Part shown: positions 35,465 through 47,150 of the stretch, in pieces | Numbering within the stretch: position 1 is the stretch's first letter | Layout of the letters: every line of letters starts with the position of its first letter | Assembly (NCBI RefSeq): GCF_963576675.1 | Contig: NC_088916.1 | Coordinates: 7,889,001 to 7,953,000 of the forward strand | Origin: Euphorbia lathyris | Lineage: Eukaryota; Streptophyta; Magnoliopsida; Malpighiales; Euphorbiaceae | Reading direction: 5' to 3' | DNA: 64,000 bases | The notes under the pieces: generated by a model | The model's input: only the letters and a program-made list of their open reading frames with translations | Told to the model about the DNA's origin: nothing | Databases searched by the model: none | Made by a program: the position numbers and the translations under genes

Positions 35465-37365
35465 TTCTTAAGACGGAATTACGTTTGTCTAACATTCTTA
35501 AGACAGACTATTGTTTTGGTGATTTCCAAAGAACACATACAGAAGTATTGTTTGGAACGAATTTTGCAGTGTTGATAGAAATACGAAGTTCCTATGATCA
35601 AAAGCTAAGTATTATTACTATTCTTACAATTAACAATGTTTTGTTAATACTAACCATATAACTAATTGAAGTTATTACTAAGTGGTTGATAATTATTGTT
35701 TCTTTTATGCTTATGAATAGTGATGGTTTTGGTTTGTGTTATCCGTGAAGTTCATGGTGTTATAGGTGATTTTGATAAAACAGATTATAGTATCTAGCTT
35801 GGTTGATATTTATCATGTTGAAATGTGATTTTTTTATTTTTATGTTGTGGATGTTGGTATGTTTTTCTTTAATTGCTTCCAGAATAAGCATTAATAACTT
35901 TTCTTGGATTAAGAGAAAAACAAAATTCATGAAACATCCATCTGATATGGAAAATGTACTGAAGTCATATTTACATGTTTTATACATATTATACATGGAG
36001 AGTGAACTGAAGTTTTTTTCAAGAAAAAACATAAACATGCTTCTATTGTTTCAAAGTAATAGAGTTTTCTTATGTTTATTAGAGTTTAATCGGACATGAT
36101 TAATTTTCATTTCTGGTTTTCTGATACTTGCCTTTTTCCCAAGGTTTCATGTTGTTAAGTATTTGTCCCTATTTGTTTAAATAGATTGATTGTCTTTTGG
36201 CGTATGTTGGTACATGTTTGTTAATTGAAGATGGATCCGGTTTTATGAATACGGTCATTTCAAAGGCTGTAGACCTACTTGTACCAGTGGCAATGTGTAA
36301 GCCACACTAAAAGTCTAGGAAAATTCATTGGTATGAATTTTAAAGACTTTGTGATAAAAGAAAATACGTTTTCTTTAGAGATGATGATGATATGCGAAAA
36401 TTCCATATTTGATATTCTCGCGCGTAAAGGTAGATTTACATTAGAAATGTGAAATGTCATAAATTGACAAATCGCTGGTAGATGAATGAACATTAGTTGG
36501 CTAGATTTAATTTATGAAAGTCACTAAAAATGTAGAAATCAAATTGCCTTAAAATAAGTACGTCACAATGATGGAATCGAAGAAAAATATCATATCAGTC
36601 GGTGAATATGCGGTACAAAAAGCTTCTGTATGATGAGTTACATGTAGAAAAGCTTCCGTGTGATAACACCGTTAGTCAATTGATCTCAACGAGTGTCATC
36701 CTTGTTGATTTTGTAGAATCAAAGGATAACACAGCGAATCCGCTAACCTAAAGGTTAAACCGAGATCAAATTGAAAAATCATCGAAAGGAATGCGACTAA
36801 AGCCCATAGAGAAGAGGCGTTATGTGAAGGAAAACCCTACCTAGTTGACTGGAGATCCCAAGATCTAGGTTCAAAGGGACAACCTAATTGCATAAACCTT
36901 GCGCGTTCACTGTGGGGGTTAAACCCTCGTCCATTCCTAGATGTAAACAGTGACACCAACGGGAAAAGGTTAAGCTATATGCTTTTAATGATACATTGTG
37001 CGTCAGTATTCTGAGCAAATAAAATCACCTATGTCAGAGTGAAGTGGGGTCGCTTCGATGGAGACTAGTGTGGGGCCTAGTTCTCTTAAACTCTCGCAGA
37101 ACCAGGCGATGTTCATGACCATAACGAACATAACCATGAGAACCATACCGTGTTATGTTGGTATCTGTGTGGGGTATATCATCGTTTACACAAACGGCAG
37201 AATAGTTCAAAGAAATCGCGTCTACTAGTCAGCCAGTAAAGTAAATATACTTTTACAAGGGAAGGTTCAAGGCACATTAGCTACCTATCCTATGCAGATA
37301 TCTTCTGTAGAAAGTTATCACCATATCATAATCGTCTCGTTTCTAATTTTATTCATGTGGGAGAT

Positions 37366-37872
37366 TGTTGGAAAATTTTGAATAAAATTATATATTAATT
37401 TATATACCAACAAATACCTCCTTTCATGAACAGTCTTGTCTGTTATGTACAATCGTATTCATACGTGAACAGTCGTGTCTGTCCGTGTACAGTCGTGTTC
37501 GTTCGTGAAAAGACATATCCTTTCAAGTTCTATTTATATAGAATGGATTGCCAAATTCACATACTGTGAGAGAAAATATTCTCTGGAATTCTTCCTGCTC
37601 TCTTTCTGTTCATAATGTTCTTGTTTTCCTGCTCCGGTGATAACTATGCTACACATGATTTGAGTTCGCTTGCGTAATCTGTTGTATCTTGGAAGACGAT
37701 CGTCAATAGCGACGACATCGTCTTAAGGAAACTGCTAATACAGACCTCAGATTTGTCTATCTATTTCCTTTTAATTTCCAATTTTACTGTTTATATATTT
37801 TTCTGTGTTCATTTTGTTTTTGGCTAATCACATCTAACATTTTTTAAGACAGACGTAATCATTTATCTAACA
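37366..37872 (+). repeat. 3' LTR
   Basis: It has the same length as the 5' LTR, with scattered substitutions (for example GACGATATCG against GACGACATCG). It ends CTAACA directly before the GTAAC duplication. Confidence 0.9.
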
Positions 37873-37887
37873 GTAACTTACCCAGTG

Positions 37888-38078
37888 AACTTAAAAATGT
37901 TACGACTAACCCCCTCAAATTGCTTATTTGGAAAAACATAACCCCTCAAATGTGACGTGGCAGCGCGTGATTGACAATGGTTTGAAGTTCCAATCATATG
38001 CTGTCACATGACATTTGAGGTATTATTTGTACCAAATAAGTAAATTGAGGGGGTTTGTTGTAATGTTTTGAAGTTCAA
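37888..38078. mobile_element. Short MITE of about 190 bp with long inverted repeats
   Basis: The arm TAACCCCCTCAAATTGCTTA is mirrored by TAAATTGAGGGGGTTTGTTG, about 45 bp of pairing in all around a small loop. It lies 10 bp beyond the LTR element's right edge. Target duplication not resolved. Confidence 0.6.
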
Positions 38079-38248
38079 GAATCAATTCAGTTTTTGGAAA
38101 ACTTTGGAGGCTGGAGATATATTGTGCCTAATATATAACAATGGAATAATGGAATAAGATAAAGACTTAATTTGATCAATTCAATTTTAAATGAATAATA
38201 AATATCTAATTTGAAATAAAGCTTAATTTGTTATAATAATTTTTTTTG

Positions 38249-38960
38249 AATAAAAGTAGGAACGAAGCAAAACATGGATGGCAGACATCCCAATTAAGTT
38301 GGCACCCCATTATCTCGACCAAAATATTATTAAAAGAAAAAATAGTAACAAATGAGGTAAGTTTAAGTACCACGTAAATGTTCTAAACTACAAAAATCAT
38401 CAAAAATAAAGAAACGGTATAATTGAGGAGCGGAGCTCCACCACATGATCCCATCAGAAATAACCCCGAAACAAGCCAATGCGTCTGCTGCCCAATTACC
38501 TTCTTTATAAATATGAGAAAGAATTATCTCTATAACCGAACATTAGGCTAAACACTTTAACCAAGCCTAACCAAGCAACTAAGGAATCTCAATGGAACCA
38601 TACTTTAGCAAATTAACCACATACATTGAATCAGATTCAATCCATAATTTTTTCCAGCTCTTTCCCCAAGCTAAGTCAACCAGAAATATTACAGCTTTCA
38701 ATTCTGCGATTTGCACAAAGGCAGGAGAAATAGAAAACACAAAGCAACTACAAGAAAAGCCTCAGCTGTTCTGAAGATGTCACCTGCACCTGCTGCAGCA
38801 TCTGGCATCCCTAGTGTAGAACCGTCCGTGTTTATCTTTAGCCAATAAGAGGGAGGAAGAACCCCTCAAACCATAACTATATTTGGAGCTGGCGGAGGCC
38901 TATGGGTAATGAACAACTTACTCAAAATGTGTAATTGTGAGACACTGTTGTTGGACCATC
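38249..38960 (-). mobile_element. 5'-truncated LINE family 1 copy
   Basis: The left side starts with T8 then GAATAAAAG..GGCAGACATCCCAATTAAG, matching the 3' end of the 29.1-kb LINE (GAATGAAGG..GGACATCCCAACTAGG). Minus-strand sequence further in resembles its RNase H region (compare 'attgaatcagattcaatccataa' context at about 38625 and about 29530). Many indels and stops are present. The copy breaks off near 38960. Confidence 0.75.
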
Positions 38961-39179
38961 CTTGGTGCGAACAGTGGCGAATACATGATTATTCGGTTGT
39001 GGGGATCGATTTTACACGTGCATTCGCAAAAAAAAAAATGTTTGTTAAATCGAATTTGCTCAATTTTTTTTATATATGCGTGTTATAATTTGAATGGTCA
39101 ATAACCAATTTTTAAGTATTAATATTCAATTTCTCAAAATTAAGCTAGATTTCATTCACGAGTCTTAACATGTAAAAAA

Positions 39180-39425
39180 ATTTGGATTTAGGGAGGACCG
39201 AACAGGTAAAGAAAAATTAAAAATTTTGATTTGAGATGGCCTACCAGACAAAAAAAAAATAATAATTTGGATTTAAGGAGGACCTAACAGACCAAAAAAT
39301 TAGAAATTTGGATTTAGGAGACCTAACAGGCAAAAAAAAAAAATTATAAATTTGGATTTAGGAAAGCCTAACAGGCCAAAAAATAGAAATTTAGATTTAG
39401 ATAGGCCTAAAAGACAAAAAATTTT
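39180..39425. repeat. Tandem repeat of about 55 bp, five degenerate units
   Basis: Each unit contains TTGGATTTAGG..GACCTAACAGGC followed by an A-run (AAAAAAATTA). Unit length drifts with the A-run. Confidence 0.65.
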
Positions 39426-39639
39426 TTTTTTTTATTTATTAATTTTTTGCAACAGAGAACCGAAACTAGCTGGGCTCAAGGTGGTTTCGGCGGCCGGAGG
39501 GACCGAGTGAGTGAATGAAGCCTATAGGTAGTTCTCTGAATCGATGGTGTTTGTGATTTGAAAATTGTAAGATTTCAAGTGTGCTAAAATAGCCAAATGC
39601 AATTTATCAGTGCCACGATCCAAAGTGCTGAAACCTGCT

Positions 39640-39840
39640 TACTGAAACTACTCTCAATCAGCCTATCAAGAAAAGAGGCAAACATACTCTATATGTGAAG
39701 GACTTTGTCAAATGCAAAACCGGTAGCGTTCCACGGGTTATAGCAAACGAACAATCCATGAACAAATGACTCAATGATTCCGAGCACAATTGATAGAGAT
39801 TCGATTGAGCAACAGAGGTTACGATAGCGGGACGTCTCAA
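39640..39840 (-). pseudogene. Fragment of a LINE zf-RVT domain
   Basis: The minus-strand frame includes YQLCSESLSHLFMDCSFA, which matches the C-x-L-C..E-S-x-x-H-L-F-x-x-C-x-F-A signature of the zinc-binding domain after plant LINE reverse transcriptases. It is about 60 codons. The hAT-like element at 39842 cuts into it on its 5' side. Confidence 0.5.
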
Positions 39841-39841
39841 A

Positions 39842-40263
39842 TAGACCTGGTCATGGGTCGGGCTGGTCGGATTTTTCTATAAAAGTCCTCAGTCCAAGCT
39901 CATTCCAGCCCACTAGTAATTTAGACGGGCTCGAACCGGGTTGGGTTCGGGTTTAAAAATCAAATCCCAAGTCCAACCCATGTGAACTCACCTAAACATG
40001 TATACATAATTTTTTAATTATAAAAAATAAAATTTAATATTTAATATATAAATTTATAAATATATAAAATTTATTAATTCATATTAATAGGTGGGCCGGG
40101 CTAGACCGGGTCGGGGTATTTCTTTATTATTTCCAAGCCCGTCCATAAAAAAGATGGGTTTTAACGAGTCTGGATCTAATAACAATTATTATTGTCCAAG
40201 TCCGACCCAAGAGACACGGGTCTGAACAGGCTAGACGGGTATCCGAACCCATGGACAGGTCTA
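39842..40263. mobile_element. hAT-like MITE
   Basis: The ends are TAGACCTGGTCATGGG and CCCATGGACAGGTCTA. The 8-bp flanks GTCTCAAA (39834-39841) and ATCTCAAT (40264-40271) agree at 6 of 8. The interior is rich in GGGTCGGG / CGGGCT motifs and is non-coding. Confidence 0.65.
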
Positions 40264-40904
40264 ATCTCAATGAGCTAACAGGTCAATCCCGAAGATTGAC
40301 ATATGTTCGAAATATGTACAAAATGCCACACTACCCATGAACGCTTGAATCAAGGAAGAAGTGGAAATGGCATGTAATGACAGCAAAAATAGGAAGAATG
40401 GAAATGCTATAAATAGAAGTCATAGAAGCCATTCAGAACACCAACCACCGAACCAGACATCCAAACACATAGATATAACAAACCCGACATCACGTCCCAT
40501 TTTCGTTAGCTTGTGTTCACCAAATTTCATGTTTTCAAGCCTCTAAATACTCCTTAGCAATCCATTTCAAGTTCTAATTGTAAAACTTGAGAATCTTATT
40601 AATGGAAATGAGAGAGATTACAAAGACTTATGAAGAAGAAAGATACAGTTGATATGAAAACTCAATTAATGAAGAAGGAAGAATAGCTAGCTTATATGCT
40701 GAAGAAGAAAGTTAGTAACTAATGGTTGAGATTGATTATGAAATGAATGGTGGAGATGTAATCATGAAGTGTTATGGTGTGGTGAGGCTCACTGTAAGTT
40801 TACATAATTGTTCGTTGAACAATCGTGAGCCCGAAAGCTAGGGTTTTTTCTCCCCAAAGTTCATAAAACCCAATTTATGTACCTTTTGCGTATTCTTCCT
40901 AACA
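40264..40904. other. Intergenic, nothing recognised
   Basis: No frame with recognisable similarity and no repeat structure is visible. A GAAGAAGAAAG-rich stretch at 40620-40720 is purine-rich low complexity. Confidence 0.35.
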
Positions 40905-41550
40905 ATTTTGTCTTAATATTTTCAGCCCCTTATAGTCCATTTTCATGTCAAATCCTTACTCACACTTGTTCCTAACATCCTAAATTTAATTTTAGACTTT
41001 TGTTGTGCCTCAATTCGTGTCCGAAAACTCATTTTACAACCCATTTTTCTTGAACCCCAATTCCATTTTTGACATTTTGCCTAGTAATATCATTTTAACA
41101 TTTTCATCCCTTTATAGTTTGTTTTCATCCCCAATTCTTAGTCACACACGTTCCTAACATCTTAAATCTAGTTTTAGTCTTTCATTTCACCTCAATCCGT
41201 GCTAAAAATCTCATTTTACAAGCTGCTCTTCAAACCCCAATTCCATTTCTGACATTCTGCCCAACAATTTTTTTTCCCACCTTTTGGGACTGTCATAGTT
41301 TTTTTTCTGTTGAATTTAATTTTAGGATTTTCGCTTTGCTTTAATCCATGTCTGAAAACTCATTTTATAAGCCAATATTTAAACCCCGAATCATTTTGAA
41401 TAGTCTGCCCAATAATTTTGTTTTGACATTTCTAGCCTCATACAGTCCATTTTTTACACAGATTCTTACTCACACTCGTTCTTAACATCTTAAATTTAAC
41501 TTTAGGAATTTCGGTTCGTCTCAATCTATGTACGAAAACTCATTTATCCG
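40905..41550. repeat. Degenerate tandem repeat, about 160-185-bp unit, four copies
   Basis: CCTAACATCCTAAATTTAAT at about 40975, CCTAACATCTTAAATCTAG at about 41155, GAATTTAATTTTAGG at about 41313 and CTTAACATCTTAAATTTAAC at about 41481 mark successive units. Each also contains 'ctcatttta' and 'gacatt(t/c)tgccc' motifs. The array looks like a small satellite remnant. The 121-codon frame at 41528-41893 overlaps its end and is not convincing. Confidence 0.65.
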
Positions 41551-42186
41551 AATTAAGTTACTCATTCTCATTCTCGTCATTAATAAACGAGACCTCATGG
41601 ACAAAGTCAGGCTCGCTCTTCATCAATCATTCAAATTGCTCATGAATGTCATGTTTATTACAACTCAAAGGCGTCTTCAAAGTAGCCAATATTTGACTTC
41701 AAATTTATTATTTCAATTTCGCTTTTGTTATTGTTATTTTAATTGTACAATTTCAATTTTGATCTCTGTTGTTGCTTTTTTTATACTCAATCATGCAATT
41801 GATTTAGCTATATTTTGTATAGAAATCGTTTCAATTGTAGTTCCTTGCTTTCGTTTAATATTTGTACCCAGACTATTTTACATCAATAAATAGACATTTT
41901 TCATCAAAAACTCATGTCAATTTCGCATTTACATTTTCTTTATTTAATTTGTGATAGCTATATATTATCTAGCAAAACTTCTATAGCGGCACTAGGAACC
42001 CAAGATCAATTTTTTCAATACCTGTGTCCCTTGCCAATCGTTTCGTTTAGAATTCAGGTTTTCCGCTCGTATAAGCCATAAACATAACCCTCCATATTAA
42101 TTAAGAATTAATTTCTCAGTCACGTATGTACCCAAACCATATGTGACAAGATTGAAATTAGCATCATTCGTAAAGTATCACTAACA
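41551..42186. other. Intergenic, no supported gene
   Basis: T-rich sequence with one unremarkable 121-codon frame of hydrophobic composition and no known motif. Confidence 0.35.
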
Positions 42187-42500
42187 ATTTATAAATTTTA
42201 TAGTTTAAGTACATATTAAATAATTATATGCTACTACGATAGACTATTTTTTTTATAGTTTGTCTGATTTCTCGATTCCAGGCTCGTCATACATCCTTTA
42301 GGTGGATCCTCTCCTAATTAAAACTTTTTGCCTACGCTAGCACTCAAACTCGAAATCTAGCTTAAGCGGCTTGATAATATGATAGTCTATTTTCTTTAAA
42401 AGATAATAGCAAACTAAAATAATAAAATAAACTTAAAATAGACTAAATTGGAGTTCGGAAAAAAAAAATTGTGCTAACATAAAATAAATTTTATAATGGT
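42187..42500. repeat. Dispersed repeat (copy 1 of 3)
   Basis: ATAGTTTAAGTACATATTAA, then AATAATTATATG and AGACTAAATTGGAGTTC recur at about 54840-54990 and about 63878-64000. The family is unassigned and non-coding. Confidence 0.6.
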
Positions 42501-43198
42501 AGCGGTAATGTCGTTAATCAATTTTATAATTGGTAGTTTAAAATATTGTCTTAGTGTCATAATTTTTAGGGTAAATTTCAAATAAAACCTCCATGGTTTC
42601 ACTAATTTTTAGATAAAGGACTGTGCTTTACTTTTTGTCAAAACGAGGATTACTACACAAAAAAACACCTGTACCGACGGTTTTTTTGTACAGTAGGACG
42701 GTTTTAACCGTCGCTATATATATTAACGGCGGTTTTAAAAACCGTCAGAAAAGTGTTGTCATTGCGGCTGTTGCTACATTTAGCGACGGTTTTACAACAG
42801 CGTCGGGGTAATGTTTTTTTTATTAGCGACGCCTCCTAATGGCGGTTTAAACCGCCCCTAGAATCGATTTTCAGAAAAAAAAAACACCGACAGAAAATTG
42901 GTAGTAATCCATTACTAAAATTTTGGTGCCCAAAATTGTATTAAACAGTCAAAATGGTTTCTGATCAGTAATACCATAGATCTGATACAAATAAGTCCCA
43001 TACAAATTCGTGTATAGTACAACAATAATATCAAAATTCGATTAAATACATACCACGACCTAGAGGATTCCCTAACTCAACAACCTCTCTACATCCCAAA
43101 GCAACTACAAAAGCAAAAAAAGGGTTATGAAAGTTAATGTTGAGATGCAAATGGTAACAGGACAGATCATGCTTGGCTCAGTGAAATCCTACTGCTAA

Positions 43199-43510
43199 CT
43201 ATTTTCCCATTATCTGGAATTGATTCACTAGTGTTGCGGTGTCCTGACTAGTCTTGAATATGCCTTTAGATCTACAAAACAAAAATCAAGTCAAGAAATG
43301 CAACGAAATAAGAAGGCTATGGAAGAGCACCATGCAAATTTGAAATGTAAGGCTATTAAAGTACTTGGCCTAATAAAAAAAGCATATAGAATAAATTGAG
43401 ATTGGCTAAATCAATCACATAAATGCACAAAAAGAAGCAAATTTAGGCATACAGGCAAACCTTGAGGGAAAACAAGGGCCCACAGTCATATATATCTCCA
43501 AGCACTTCTC
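43199..43510 (-). other. Candidate last exons of the composite transcript
   Basis: Acceptor TTTTGTTTTGTAG precedes 43271. A frame SKGIFKTSQDTATLVNQFQI follows and ends at TAG (43199-43201). A further exon-like piece at about 43450-43506 reads IEKCLEIYMT between TATAG and AAG|GTTTGC. Neither is assigned to a gene. Confidence 0.3.
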
Positions 43511-43943
43511 AATCTATAAACCACAAGGAGAAAAATGCATTAATAGGCCTTAGAAATTTGAAAGAATCCACAGCAAACTAACATAAAATCACATGAAAAT
43601 GGTCAAATCATTGAATAGAGACCAAAACCTATGAAGCAAGCAAGAAAACTAGATCTTATGTGTTTTCTACCACTCATCATTGAATATGAAACTTTCATCT
43701 TTCTCAATTTTATTTATGTGTTTTCTACCACTCATCACTCATATTATGTTCAAATGGAGTGTACAAATTTATATCCCGTCAAGGTTTATTTCAATTAGAT
43801 AACATTTCATAAAATACTAAGTAATTCAATTAGATAACATTTCATAAAAGAGAGTAATGAAGAACCAAGACACGTTTACAATTCCCGCTCCCTAAAAGTA
43901 TGTAAACAGAACTGGCAGAACGAGATAGAGAGAGAAAGCTTAC

Positions 43944-44033
43944 TAATTGCAAAGTTGTTCTGCCGATATGCTCTTCAGGCAGCCATGACAGAGATTTAAG
44001 TTTCTCCTCCACCTTTGAAAGTTCTCCAGCAAG
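43944..44033 (-). other. Unidentified exon, 30 codons, intact splice signals
   Basis: Exactly 90 nt between acceptor CTTCGCAG and donor TTA|GTAAGC, phase 0 on both sides. The translation includes ELSKVEEKLKSLSWLPEEHI, a short amphipathic/coiled-coil-like piece. Source gene not recognised. Confidence 0.45.
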
Positions 44034-44995
44034 CTGCGAAGAAGCAGAATGAGAATCAATTCAAATCACATATTATAAAAATTGAATTGCATAGAAGAGA
44101 AGAGCACTCCACTTATCAATGTTAAACTTTAGATAGACCAATATACCATGTAAGAGAATTTCATATTCATGACATGATAAATGATATGTTATATTTGCAT
44201 ATGTTTCTCCACAACCCTGTTTTGTAGTGACTATACTTTGGATATAATCCACCTTATATAATGTGAAATAAGGGAAACTAAAAAAAGAGATGTTAAGCTA
44301 AATTGCAATAGAAATAAGTGCATGCAAATCACAAGTACGGGTTAAATCTCAACGACGGTCACTTAAGTTCGAACAATGTCCCAATAAGATTATAAAAGTT
44401 TATCTTGTATCAATAAAATAACTCATCTTTACATTTCATACCAAAAAACGTCACTTTTGAACATTTTCAGGCCAAATTCTCGCCGGACTAGAACCTTAGT
44501 CCATTTAACCAAACCACATAAGCACCAAATGTATTAATTTACTGCCACACAGCACCCATTTGTTCACCTAACTAACCTAGTAAATGGGTATCACGTGGCA
44601 CAGCGCTTGCATCGCCTGGTTGAATTGACTAAACATCCTAGTCATAATTGCCAACGAGAATTTGGTATGAAATGTCCAAAGCGACTCTATTGGTACAAAA
44701 TGCAAAGATGAGCTATTTTATTGATACAAAATAAGCTCTTGTGAACTTACTGCGAGATTGTCCAAACTTAAAGTGATCATCAGTGCAATTTACCCGTTAT
44801 CTTTAGGCTAATCCAAGATGCAGAGAACATAAACTCAAAGACTACAATTGATTGTGAAGTGACATGCTGCAGATGGAGATATGTATAAAGTTCAAAAAAT
44901 TTCAGCCAAGAAACGAAGAGTGTTTACAGGTTCAAATATTATGACTAAACAACATCTAAGAAACTAATCAGAATTATACGGATGGATAGGCTTAC

Positions 44996-45350
44996 CCTGA
45001 TATTAAATTTCTTTCTGATCTGCGTGCGGAAGAAACCCAAATACATTCCTGTTGAAATGGTGAAACCAATAGCTATATAGAGAAAGCAAGGCGGTCTAGT
45101 GACCACGAAAGCAATGTAGTTAAGAAGGGCTGTAAGAGCAATAATGAAATATACGGTTCCCTGCAAAGTCAACACTTGCAACTTTCAGGTTTCTCTTAAA
45201 ACAACCTATATAAAGAAAAGGTTCTGACTTCACCCTACTCAGCTCTTGAAACATCAAAGCCTAACTAACTGAATTGCAGAATTTACCTGAAGAAAACAAG
45301 CCCCAAAACCAGCACGTCTCATGTTCTTCCCGAATCTGTAGCATGGACAA
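44996..45350 (-). pseudogene. Captured PLAC8-family gene fragment (two exons)
   Basis: Exon a (45287-45350) encodes CPCYRFGKNMRRAGFGACFL plus Q. Exon b (44996-45160, 55 codons) encodes GTVYFIIALTALLNYIAFVV, CFLYIAIGFTISTGMYLGFF and RTQIRKKFNIR. Acceptors (TTGCAG) and donors (CAG|GTAAAT and AGG|GTAAGC) are intact and the join is in phase. The Cys-rich start, hydrophobic middle and basic R-x-x-I-R-x-K-F-N end match the membrane-spanning core of plant PLAC8 proteins (cell number regulator / cadmium-resistance type). The later C-P-C-C-x-L-C-Q block is missing. Both exons are free of stops, so this capture is relatively young or still spliced. Confidence 0.75.
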
Positions 45351-45611
45351 CTGCAATCAACACCAAATTAATGTTACTCCACCAAAAGTTCAAATTGTTA
45401 CTCAAAACACAAAACCATAATTGAAATATGAAACTGAAGCAAACTGAAGTATCAATCATCCATATAACAAAACAGGAGAAAAAAAAATTGAAGGCTTAAT
45501 ACAAATTTAAATGCAAGTTAACTAGAATCAATAGCATGACAAGCACCATCTTACAATATGATTAAACAATAAAATTTCAGATAATTTGATAGAGGAGTTG
45601 CGAAAGCCTAC

Positions 45612-45741
45612 AATGGATTGAAGATGATTGGTTATATGGCTCCCTTGTTGTTGGAGATGTTTTGCTGACATTTCTCTTACAAGATCATCAACTACATAGA
45701 AGATTGTCCTACTATGCCCACTCAACCCTTTACCCTTCCAT
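45612..45741 (-). other. Unidentified exon-like segment
   Basis: 130 nt between acceptor TTTGGCAG and donor ATT|GTAGGC, open throughout, containing GHSRTIFYVVDDLVREMSAK. I do not recognise the source gene. Confidence 0.4.
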
Positions 45742-45932
45742 CTGCCAAATCAAACACTAATAATTAACAACTCAATTACATAATTTGTTTTTAAGCAATA
45801 AAAGATTGTAGCTTTGAATTGCAGAAGTGAGGTGATTCAAATAATGTAGAGAAGCTTCCTTTGAATTACATACCAACATAAGAAAAACTTTTAGTTAAAA
45901 TTATAGGTCATATATAAAATACACTTCCCTAC

Positions 45933-46025
45933 CTGAATAAGTTGTTGAATCACATCTCTTGCACTTGCAACTTCTATCTCCTTGAGATTCTCTACATAGA
46001 TACCTTTCTTTGCATCTTCCCTTAT
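45933..46025 (-). pseudogene. Captured kinesin-12 motor-domain exon
   Basis: Exactly 93 nt (31 codons, phase 0 at both ends) between acceptor TGTACAG and donor CAG|GTAGGG. The translation begins IREDAKKGIYVENLKEIEV and ends ARDVIQQLIQ. This is the conserved segment of plant phragmoplast kinesins (kinesin-12 type) just before the N-R-K-V-A-A-T loop. The ATP-binding P-loop and the rest of the motor are absent. Confidence 0.8.
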
Positions 46026-46115
46026 CTGTACATTTTACCACACATTAAGTTGATAATAGTGAGTAAACTAACGAAAATTAATATATGCAACATAAACAGA
46101 TAGATGGATATGTAC

Positions 46116-46250
46116 CTATTGAGAGCAAAACACCATCTTAAGTTATCTTCAATTTCTTCTTCATACCAGCAAAAGTTGTATCCCTTATGAATGGCCTTTT
46201 CTATTGATAATCCCATTAGAACAAGCAATGTCACTCATTTTTACTAGAGA
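46116..46250 (-). other. Unidentified exon-like segment
   Basis: An open frame includes KAIHKGYNFCWYEEEIEDNL and ends at a donor AATAG|GTACAT. It lies between the GH9 and kinesin pieces in the same orientation. Not recognised. Confidence 0.4.
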
Positions 46251-46480
46251 GAAATAGTAGAGCTAGGATGCAGCAAATGGAGAAGATGAGTAGGGAATAT
46301 AATGGAAGAAGTGGCAAAGTAATCGATAACAAATTATATAATTTTTTAATTGCTAATGCTATGAAATGAAGCGTATTTCTATGAGATTGGGGCCTCATAT
46401 GCTTTTTACCTATGTAATTATATTAGCATGGAACATGTAACCAACTATATATGTAGATAGATAAACAATAAAGTAATAAC

Positions 46481-46690
46481 CTGAGTTGGGAGGAGATTAG
46501 GTTGTGTATGAGCCTTGATGAAGTAATCGGAACCCCATCTAATAGCTCACAAAGTATGACCCATTTGATCTAATTGAGTGATCTCCTTCCTGAAATCAAC
46601 AGCTCCCCAAGCTAACATTAAGCCCAAACTTCACATGATCTCCTGCATCATAATATCCTTCTACCAAGTTCACTTGTTCCACCCTCAACA
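46481..46690 (-). pseudogene. Captured GH9 endo-beta-1,4-glucanase exon
   Basis: The minus-strand translation gives VEGYYDAGDHVKFGL, then after a short deletion MLAWGAVDFRKEI, then AIRWGSDYFIKAHTQPN. These are the signature segments near the N-terminus of plant GH9 cellulases, including the catalytic-domain YYDAGDHVKF motif. A TGG to TGA nonsense change precedes AIRWG. The fragment ends in CAG|GTTATT, a usable donor. The intact enzyme hydrolyses cell-wall glucan; this piece has no catalytic acid. Confidence 0.8.
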
Positions 46691-46812
46691 AAACTTACTT
46701 AATCTTATACTATAACAAAATTTAATATATGTTAGTTAGGCAATTAATTAATTAATTACCACTACACTTTCACTAATATTCACAATCACAACCATGTAAT
46801 TTAGTAGCTTAC

Positions 46813-47150
46813 CTTTTTCTTTGGAATGGATAGGACAGAACAGAATCAGGGTTGAACAAAAACGACAGAGACAGAGATCTATCAGAGAACTCACGAACGG
46901 AGAAAGGTGGACGGAGAAAGGCGAACGAAGAAGGGCGAACCACGAACGACGAATGGTGAACGGAAAATGGAAGTTTAAGGAACGACAGAAGGAAGTCTAA
47001 CAATCGGCGAACGGAAAATGGAAGTTTAACGAACGGCAGAAGGAAGTCTAACAATCGGCGAACGGACAATTTTGGAGACTGCAAGATAGGAGATACCAAG
47101 AATGAGATTAGGGATTAGGGATTTCAAAGATCGCGTAACCTCTGGATCTA
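46813..47150 (-). other. Candidate first exon of the composite transcript
   Basis: A minus-strand open frame of 96 codons from about 47099 includes a 51-bp tandem doubling (SVRRLLDFLL twice). A consensus donor AAAAAG|GTAAGC sits at 46813. The sequence resembles no protein I know. It could be a 5' leader exon of the chimeric gene. Confidence 0.35.

Larger units (their letters stand above)
34958..37872 (+). mobile_element. Non-autonomous LTR retrotransposon (no gag-pol), complete
   Basis: Two 507-bp LTRs (34958-35464 and 37366-37872) begin TGTTGG and end CTAACA. GTAAC flanks the element exactly (34953-34957 and 37873-37877). A purine-rich tract GTGGGAGAT immediately precedes the 3' LTR. By eye the LTRs differ at about 18 of 507 positions. 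The 1.9-kb interior has no gag, protease, RT or integrase frame. A clear tRNA-Met primer site is not visible after the 5' LTR. Size and lack of coding fit a TRIM/LARD-like derivative, probably mobilised by a copia relative. Confidence 0.9.

Noticed and set aside
41528..41893. 121-codon hydrophobic frame
   Set aside because: T-rich DNA gives Phe/Leu/Ile-rich translations; no membrane-protein family is recognised, and it starts inside a tandem repeat.
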